Below the pieces are notes generated by a model. The model had not been told where the DNA came from, searched no databases, and saw nothing but the letters and a program-made list of their open reading frames with translations. A stretch of 64,000 nucleotides of DNA from Anthracocystis setariae (lineage: Eukaryota > Basidiomycota > Ustilaginomycetes > Ustilaginales > Ustilaginaceae), in contig CAKMXJ010000007.1 in assembly GCA_928724745.1 (NCBI GenBank), positions 1 to 64,000 of the forward strand, written 5' to 3'. Each line of letters opens with the position of its first letter. The first letter of the stretch is position 1. Shown one piece after another: positions 58,401 through 64,000 of the stretch. Position numbers and translations under genes: made by a program.

Positions 58401-58535
58401 AGCTGCTGCGAGGGTCTGTCGTTTGTGGTTGGGTCGCGTGGGTTTCGAGTTGGCCTTTTTGGCGGCCGAGGTAGCAGATGGTTTCTTGAAGGACGCGCGC
58501 ACCGAAGTTGGTGCCGCCTTGCGTTTGGGTGGCAT
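55404..58535 (-). CDS. NOC3: Nucleolar complex protein 3 (60S biogenesis)
   Basis: This encodes 1,043 residues from ATG 58535 (MPPKRKAA); upstream only non-ATG codons are in frame. The N-terminal 350 residues are alternating acidic and basic stretches with nuclear localisation-like clusters. The NOC3 domain lies at about 405-530 and has the hallmarks NQIASLSSTIIADPEVNLG and VFVDILPGYRIRAL followed by a charged helix. The CBF/Mak21 domain is in the last third (about 740-960). NOC3 moves pre-60S particles from nucleolus to nucleoplasm with NOC2, and in yeast also helps load MCM at origins. It is an essential housekeeping gene. It is divergent from the J-protein gene, 331 bp apart. Confidence 0.93.
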   Translation of the reverse strand: MPPKRKAAPTSVRASFKKPSATSAAKKANSKPTRPNHKRQTLAAAMDMYIHRPDDSDSDEDDAAAASTSAQPPLPTPFRVDDDEYEPESDEASSVASDDAEDAADDVRVKTVSASNLAFLSGLERNKTLNVSQKDAKAKAKDLKRSDRKEFEEERKRIAAEKKARLTQPPSDSEYDDEMSDISDEEGEGEKKNFQEYSDISEGEEVGGASSSDEQLAAKKAKTKKGSEQDTEAAYLARLGKRKARETYLIEEERKKRVNAKLPVRKLSDDESDDPTADSSDEDEDQDQDQDEDMRQDSEPEGLGSEYASSSFSEDEAPTKKTSRAVHAPLPKTQDSDSEPEAAPSTPAVPHSSITHSSRFNLTAPYEILLTSHASRLPAPPPASSKNRKAILAYKTAVADAQKRTLLLARNQIASLSSTIIADPEVNLGMLRRLAVFAAPTISAPPEKIVEIRAEQAEIGKARARPTRIDVPVAVRQLAVLSLLAVFVDILPGYRIRALTDKERDEKVGQDVARRREFEAGLVAVYRDYLELCENELKAAASAANGEAGGKDKKRKSVAAGVGKLEKTAVKVFTTLAERATHFNFRQNILGVMIARMSRRTWGRDEESCFGAIKTVVLADLSGEVSLEVVRLIHRMTKERRFKINSRVLDILLFLRLKDELGNKRASTTTSVDPEKEAEKARKEWEEKRAAMKAREKGKKGGGKGVRAKEVRKGLATHASKKQVKKQKELKAIEDEMKEASAEVDREERERNHTETLKLVFVLYFTVLKAPIGSVALGVLESTLDGLSRYAHRVNVDFFRDLLNVLKQHVQVNAALLEENKEQNDSEPEDSEDELDDANVLLDQTTLTRTIRHIIVSLKTTFDLFLGQQETSILNLDLTDLLSHFYATLFYLPFVNETHLQLSSSTSTIVDLALDSLYAILIRSRSRFAPHILAGFAKRLAIISLHLPVSATSGPRKVLGLVAHLLTKQSTSASADSQLALLDLEDRSRNGSYQSEGANLNTSGVLQSGQNIAWELAHLKRMANQELAVEADRVWALRNHNQS

Positions 58536-58866
58536 GATGGCCCAGTGATCACCTGCTTCGGATGAAGTGGTAGATTCGGGTGCGCCGACGATTATGTTTG
58601 TGAGGAAGAGCAGGAGCAAGGATATGCCGAAAAAACCAGGATTCAGTGGAACCCTGAAACAAAGCAGAAGAAACGGTTTTCCCAAATTTTTTGGAAGAAA
58701 GAAGCGGCACACACACATTTTCGCCCATTTCAAATGGAGGCGCCGTCACGCTTACCTAATCAAGACGTACTCCACTTTCCTTCAGCCAGCCAGCCACGCG
58801 CCATTCCCAAAGTAACACCAAAAACCCCAACCTCAACCCCACACCTTGCTTAGTCTACTTCTTCTT
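58536..58866. promoter_or_regulatory. Shared promoter of NOC3 and J-protein
   Basis: This 331-bp gap between divergent starts must hold both promoters. No TATA box is clear, which is usual for housekeeping genes. Confidence 0.5.
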
Positions 58867-60402
58867 ATGATGACAGAGGGGTCAAGGATGAAGACAGATC
58901 TATCTCAGTTCACGTCTCTGCTGACGTGGTGGTGGATGCCGTCGTTCGGCTCGAAACTCGTGCTCAACTTGCTCTACTCGTCCTCCCTCCTATCTCCCCC
59001 CTCCTCTCCTCGAGCAAGAGCAAACCACCTGCAACTCACACGCACTGCCGTCATCATCGCCACACTCCTATACCAGCTCTACATCTCCATCTCCACCGCT
59101 TCGCCCAACTACTACCGTCTGCTGGGCGTGCCGCTCGATGTCGACCCCGAGGGTGTCAAGCGCTCCTTCCGGGCCCTGGCGAGGAGGTTTCACCCAGACA
59201 AGGTGGGCGAGGAGGGTGAGCAGATGTTCATCCTCCTGCGACGTGCGCATGATGCTCTGTCTGATCCAGTGAAGCAGGCGGCGTATGATCGGTTCGGACC
59301 CGCCATCGCCGAGTGGAAGGACTGCGAGTCGCCGCGCGACTACATCCGTCGCGGACTCATGCAGCTCGTTGCATTCTACACCATCAACCCCGCGTTGTAC
59401 GCTTTGGTCGGATATGTTCAAGGCTCTTCCAACGGTCTATCGTTCTGGCGTCTCTCGAGCCTCTTGGCATTGTTCAGTTGGGAGGTCAGCACACTCGTCT
59501 CCCCCGGGAGGCCCGGATGGATGAGGATTTTGCTTCCCACCACCACCATCCACGACCTGCTGGCATTGGCTCATGGAGTGTTTGTCAACTTCTTCTTTGC
59601 CTCGCTCCAACTTTCGGCCGCACTGGATGTGCTCGAGTACGGCGAGTACGGCGCGCCGGCGCGGGACAGGGCAACCAAGACTCTGGTGATGCAACGCCAA
59701 CTCGACGCGGTCAGAGTCAAGGCAGCGATGGTCGAAGGGATGGCCGAGATGGTGAGCAGGAATGTGGTTGGTGCGCTGGCAGTGAGCATGCGGCCGTATA
59801 GGGGCAAGGAGGGGTATGAGGGGATGAGTGTGGAGGGGAAGCGACTGTGGGCCAAGATGGACGAGGTGTTGTTGGCGAGGACGATCATGCAACAGAATCC
59901 GGGGTTGGTTGCGTTGATTGGCAAGGGAGAGGTCAAAGGAGAGGAGACGCATGAGGTCAAAGAGAGAGAATCAGCATCTCAGGAGGTGAAGGTCGAGCAG
60001 GAGCCGGTGGAGCCGACTTTGATCGCGCCATCGGACGAGGTGGCAGTGAAGACAGAACCAGTTGAACCATCACTCGAGCCAGACAGAGCAGAGAACGATG
60101 CTGTGCTCACGATCACTGTCAAGCAAGAGGTGGTGGATAGCATGGATGCGATATCTTCCACAACACCAATTCCGGTTGAATCGCCGTCCGTTTCACAGTC
60201 CGAAGCGCTACAGAGCAGTACGGAAGCGCAGGTGCGAGGCGACGCAGGAAGTTCGACACAGAGTACCGCAGCCAACGCCGCGAGCGCGGACAGCAAACCT
60301 AGCCAAGAAACAGTGGTCGTCGAATCGCATGCGCAACCGACTGAGGCCGAAGCGTCAATATCGGTCCCCGTAGCTGTTCAGCCAGAGCGAGCATCGGAGT
60401 AG
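58867..60402 (+). CDS. Multi-pass membrane J-protein (DnaJ domain)
   Basis: This encodes 511 residues from ATG 58867 (a second ATG follows directly); the frame upstream starts at TTG. Hydrophobic helices occur at about 30-45 and 60-76. A J-domain follows at about 81-145, with HPD at 109-111 and YDRFGPAI at its end. After it come further hydrophobic segments (about 164-186, 193-210 and 225-260). J-domains stimulate Hsp70 ATPase, so this is probably an Hsp70 partner at the ER or another internal membrane. The C-terminal 140 residues are polar and Glu/Val-rich and carry repeated VKxE motifs (VKVEQE, VKTEPV, VKQEVV) that match the SUMO-attachment consensus. I do not recognise a named orthologue. 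Confidence 0.85.
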   Translation: MMTEGSRMKTDLSQFTSLLTWWWMPSFGSKLVLNLLYSSSLLSPPSSPRARANHLQLTRTAVIIATLLYQLYISISTASPNYYRLLGVPLDVDPEGVKRSFRALARRFHPDKVGEEGEQMFILLRRAHDALSDPVKQAAYDRFGPAIAEWKDCESPRDYIRRGLMQLVAFYTINPALYALVGYVQGSSNGLSFWRLSSLLALFSWEVSTLVSPGRPGWMRILLPTTTIHDLLALAHGVFVNFFFASLQLSAALDVLEYGEYGAPARDRATKTLVMQRQLDAVRVKAAMVEGMAEMVSRNVVGALAVSMRPYRGKEGYEGMSVEGKRLWAKMDEVLLARTIMQQNPGLVALIGKGEVKGEETHEVKERESASQEVKVEQEPVEPTLIAPSDEVAVKTEPVEPSLEPDRAENDAVLTITVKQEVVDSMDAISSTTPIPVESPSVSQSEALQSSTEAQVRGDAGSSTQSTAANAASADSKPSQETVVVESHAQPTEAEASISVPVAVQPERASE

Positions 60403-63093
60403 CCAAAAGTGATCAGCATATATGTATGTATGTTTGTATGTATCCAGTATAACGATGATATCGACTGGAATCGAGCATTGCGGACAACTTTGATCGGGGG
60501 CTGCATCAGATCGGGTCAAGGTTGCTCTCAGGCAAGACGTTGGCGGTAACCTGAACCATGCAAGGGGCTCTCTCGGTAACGGGTACAGTGCGGTTGGCTG
60601 GTGGATGGTGGGTGGGAAAATTCATTGAAATATTTGAGATGAGTTGGGCTGAGCAGCAATCACAAGGTTGGCCGACAGTGTGTGGGGGGGGGAGGGCGCA
60701 GAGTAATGAATATAGCCCACTAGACTGCAGCACAGTGTGCAGTACACAGAAGAAGGTTCATTTAATGAAAGCGGCTGCGCCGGTGTACGTAGCGGAGGAT
60801 GAATTTTTAAACCGCTTTAGGATTTCTACATAGAAAGCGCCCCAACCGACTGTCTCCCACGGATCCTTAACGTTATATTGATCATTTTCTGGTCAGCGCT
60901 AAGTTAGGGTTCGGCCAGTTCTCGCCACTGCACGAGGAACGGATGAGGATTGGATAAGGTGGTTCAAGACCGGTTGGCGATGCCATGCAAGCGCCACCAC
61001 GCCAGGCCATGTCTTGGAAAAGTGAGACAAACTGTACAGTACAGTACAGCGAAAGAAATGTCGGGCACCCTATCTCGACGGCAGTCTGGGCTTTGCCGAA
61101 TGTGCAGACGAGGAGGTGACCGTTCCCTCGCTGCGGCGTACCTGCATGCGCGAAAACTCTGCTTGACCGCCATCTTTCACCACCACCACCACCACCACCA
61201 ACTCGGTCCATCGGAATGTGCTCAGGGCTCTTGCTCCTTCCACGTTGCAGGCAAATCGAGTGACCGGACTGTGCAGATAGGAATATCGATGGCTCAGCGG
61301 CGAGTGGATGATTCGTTGAAGGGTAGAAAAGGCAACGAACAAGCAAGAACGCGGCAATGGATAAGGGATGGATGGACGGATGGATGGATGGATGTAACGC
61401 GGGCACGGCGATTGCTTGCTCGTCACGCGCAGAAGTGAAAGCTCGCATATAAGACTGGCTTGCACATGTGCAGTTTAAATTTTTTTTTTCTTTTTTTTTT
61501 CCCACTCGGCTTCCGCTTTGCCCTTGCATTTTGCCTATACAGTACAGTATTCTAATGATTCAGTAATTTTGATTTACAGTCTCTTTTTGCTCTTCTCTTG
61601 GCTCAGGTACAGTACGGTACGGTACAGCTACACGCAGCATGAGCTCGCTTCAAGTGCCGTCCCCTTTTCTTTTCCTTTTTCTCACACACCGTCAGTCGGG
61701 ACACAGGCTCGCATCTGTCTCGCTGCCTGTAAAAGTGGCAGTCAGCCGGCTCAGTCACGCCAGCCATTCCACGCCTGCTCTTATGCGGTTGCCCGTTGAC
61801 TCCAGACCTTCAGTCCAGCATCTCGCTTTTTCCGATCTGCAGCACGGCTTACTAGCGCATTCACTTGTCAAGCTGTCTGTTCCAGTATCATTATCTTACC
61901 GCACTGTGTTCTCCGACGGTGCTTCCGAGCGGGTGAGTGAGGCTACGAAAGTACAGCATAAAGAGGAGCATAAGAGTTTTTTTTTTTTTTGGTTTTGTTT
62001 TTGTTTTTTCATTTATGCGGAAAACAAAAGCACCAACGTACGACTCGATTTGTTGGAGATCAATCAATCCAATCGGTCGGCAACACCCACAGATCGGCAG
62101 TGTGTGTAATACTGTACTGTAAATGCACGGCAGCGTGATGCTTTGGCTTTGGCTTTTTTTCTTTTTTTTTTGCCTTGCTTATTTTGACAGCGTGAGATTT
62201 TGAATGATAATTATTGAATTGCGAGCCAAATGGTGAGTGAGCCTCAACAAGAAAAACAAATAATAATAACATATTAAATGATAATAATAATGGAGTAGTG
62301 AGTAATACAGTACGCCCGTCTGCCGCCCGCTCAGCTTGCCTGCAAATGAAGTCGCGCTGCTTGGCAGTTGCACTCAGCATTCTTTACAGGCTGTCGTCAT
62401 CATCATCATCATCATCATCACCACCACCGCTGTTATCACCACCACCACCACCAACACCAACACCAACACCAACACCACCAACACCAACACCAACACCACC
62501 AACACCACCAACACCACCTTTCGGATCACACTCGCACTGCCCTCTGCCCTATCCATTCACCTGCGCTTCCTCTAAAGTCGATTTGATCTGTTCATATACT
62601 CGCAGTACTTTTGCGCAACGCCGCCCGGAACACGTTCGCTATACTCGTCCCACTCTCGATACTCAATATCCTCAGTACGTGAAGAAGAAAGCGTACTCAA
62701 TAAACGGACCCATACCCTGCCACCTCGTCCTACCATCCTGCATCATCGTTTCGGTTTTCACACTCTATCCGCCAAGGCGATACCAATCAATCGACACGCA
62801 GCTCGTGACATGGCCCACCAACGCAGCACAGCTCCCTAGCAACACTCTTTTCTCCCGCCCGCCCTGAGCACAAAACTGTATGGCCTACCATTCGACCGCC
62901 TTCAATCGATAATCGACTCTGCATGCCTATCACATCGTCGTAGCGCTTCCTGCCTAGCGCTATTGACACCTCGCCCCAGTATATCCGGTAATCACCCGTC
63001 GACGCCGCTGCCAACATCCTCGCTCGGAGTTTGCTTCTCGCCTTCCACTCTCGCGTCCACCTCTGCAGAGCAAGCAAGCAACTTGTCGCCACC
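60403..63093. other. 2.7-kb intergenic region upstream of receptor gene
   Basis: No gene is supported; long frames here are low complexity. The region has eight TACAGTA/TACTGTA copies, several overlapping (61035, 61040, 61538, 61543, 61608, 62110, 62115, 62306), GGAT repeats (about 61365-61394), several T-runs, and a long trinucleotide tract of CAT/CAC/AAC words at 62398-62518. It probably contains a long, regulated promoter or leader for the receptor. Confidence 0.5.
62398..62518. repeat. Compound trinucleotide/hexanucleotide repeat
   Basis: (CAT)n passes into (CAC)n and then (CCAACA)-type repeats across about 120 bp. On both strands it yields spurious open frames (poly-His, poly-Thr/Asn, poly-Val). 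Confidence 0.9.
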
Positions 63094-64000
63094 ATGACTT
63101 CGATAAACGGTCCGGGCCACCTGTTCCGTTTCGACCTGGATGACCCATCTGTTCGCGTCATCCAAGCCAACAACTCCACAGATCCAAATGCAGCTTTCCA
63201 GCAAGAAAGCGTCGGCGCCACCGGCAACATTGTGGATATGGTCATTTGCTGCCTTTCCTTTATCGGCACCTTGACCATCATTTTGCCTTACATCCTACAC
63301 AGATCGAGTCGTAAGCTTCGGCATGCGCTGATCCTCGGTCTGGCCACCAGCGATCTCGTCACCTCGGTCATCATCATCGTCACAACAGCCTGTTTGCTTG
63401 CCAACATCAATCTCGTACAGCATCAAGCGCCATGCACGTTTCTCGGCTTCGTCCTGGTCACCTCGATCTTCTCGCAGCACTTGTGGAACCTGTCCATCGC
63501 CATCGTCACCTACATGATCCTCGTCCATCCGCTCTCCAGCTTTACGCTCACGGTCGAAAACAGGGTGAGATGGCTTTGGCCCACCTATTGGGTCATCTCG
63601 TTTGCCATCAACGCCATCGCTTTCGGTTTGGGAGGCTTTGGCTTCCGAGGAGGCTATTGCACCCTCACGACAAGCTACAACTTTTCGTCCATCTTTCAGT
63701 TCATCCCCCGAGCCGTCGTGTTTGCCGTCATCCTGTGCCTGTATACGCACCTTTTCTTCTTCTTACGGCGTACCAACCTCTTCTCCAAGGCGCACCATTC
63801 GAATTCGGTCAGCCGCAGCAAGAATCGGTCGCATACACTCTCCAAGCAACAACACATTCAGTCGCAGCTTCAGAACGGCCCAGGTGGCAATGAACAGCCT
63901 TTGTTGGACACATTGGCATTCAAGGACTCCTCAGCCACTCCGGATCAAGCCGACAGCACAGCCAAGGAGCACGCATCGTCCGGGTCATCTTTGGCGGACC
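63094..64000 (+). CDS. Seven-TM receptor, cAMP-receptor-like/Git3 type (partial, runs off window)
   Basis: From ATG 63094 (context CACCATGAC) the frame is open to the last base, giving 302 residues without a stop. A short N-terminus with Asn-Ser-Thr (possible glycosylation) is followed by five hydrophobic helices: TM1 at about 48-70, TM2 at about 77-105, TM3 at about 115-148 ending YMILVHP, TM4 at about 163-183, and TM5 at about 203-230. A long polar third loop starts at about 233 (SVSRSKNRSHTLSKQQ) and is still open at the window edge. TM3 with its paired Cys (Cys113, and Cys194 in loop 2) and the long third intracellular loop fit the fungal glucose/cAMP-receptor-like class that signals through G-alpha to adenylate cyclase. 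The remainder (TM6-7, tail) is outside the window. Confidence 0.85.
   Translation, partial: MTSINGPGHLFRFDLDDPSVRVIQANNSTDPNAAFQQESVGATGNIVDMVICCLSFIGTLTIILPYILHRSSRKLRHALILGLATSDLVTSVIIIVTTACLLANINLVQHQAPCTFLGFVLVTSIFSQHLWNLSIAIVTYMILVHPLSSFTLTVENRVRWLWPTYWVISFAINAIAFGLGGFGFRGGYCTLTTSYNFSSIFQFIPRAVVFAVILCLYTHLFFFLRRTNLFSKAHHSNSVSRSKNRSHTLSKQQHIQSQLQNGPGGNEQPLLDTLAFKDSSATPDQADSTAKEHASSGSSLAD

Noticed and set aside
62298..62867. 189-residue plus-strand frame with poly-Ser and Pro/Thr runs
   Set aside because: Generated by the compound trinucleotide repeat; no ordered segment or supporting context.

Overview
This window looks like the left end of a chromosome from a smut-type basidiomycete (Ustilaginaceae: Ustilago / Sporisorium / Moesziomyces relatives). 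The + strand opens with CCCTAA telomere repeats. Genes are long and mostly intronless. One gene is a close homologue of Candida (Moesziomyces) antarctica lipase A, and another is the eukaryotic nucleolar factor NOC3.

Layout. (1) Bases 1-4670 are telomere plus subtelomeric repeats: about seven near-identical 453-bp tandem units, then diverged modules whose edges carry internal CCCTAA tracts. (2) Bases 4671-8780 hold no convincing gene. They contain two further repeat families with strong inverted repeats (5640-6500 and 7006-7300) and a tRNA-like A-box/B-box relic. (3) Bases 8781-16420 hold two large, mostly disordered minus-strand proteins, one with a PH-like C-terminus. (4) After a 4.1-kb intergenic region come an amidase, a two-intron secreted GH10 xylanase, an F-box protein, a MaoC-like hotdog protein, a one-intron secreted CalA-type lipase, a Zn2Cys6 regulator with an unusual zinc cluster, and an MFS transporter (20538-37826). 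(5) Bases 38810-52825 hold an aldehyde dehydrogenase, a copper amine oxidase, an APC-family amine/amino-acid permease, a catalase-peroxidase and a second Zn2Cys6 regulator. (6) Bases 53895-60402 hold a LEA2-type membrane protein, NOC3 and a multi-pass J-protein. (7) From 63094 a seven-TM receptor gene runs off the right edge.

How genes may work together. The most coherent set is 38810-52825. A permease could import an amine, the copper amine oxidase would turn it into aldehyde, ammonia and hydrogen peroxide, the aldehyde dehydrogenase would oxidise the aldehyde, and KatG would remove peroxide. The adjacent Zn2Cys6 protein is a candidate regulator. This is inference from gene content, not proof of a cluster. 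The xylanase, lipase and amidase suggest a plant-surface or saprobic feeding lifestyle.

Start codons were set to the first in-frame ATG supported by context, because several long open frames extend upstream only through non-ATG codons. The 7-mer TACTGTA/TACAGTA recurs at least 27 times, by hand count, in intergenic DNA.
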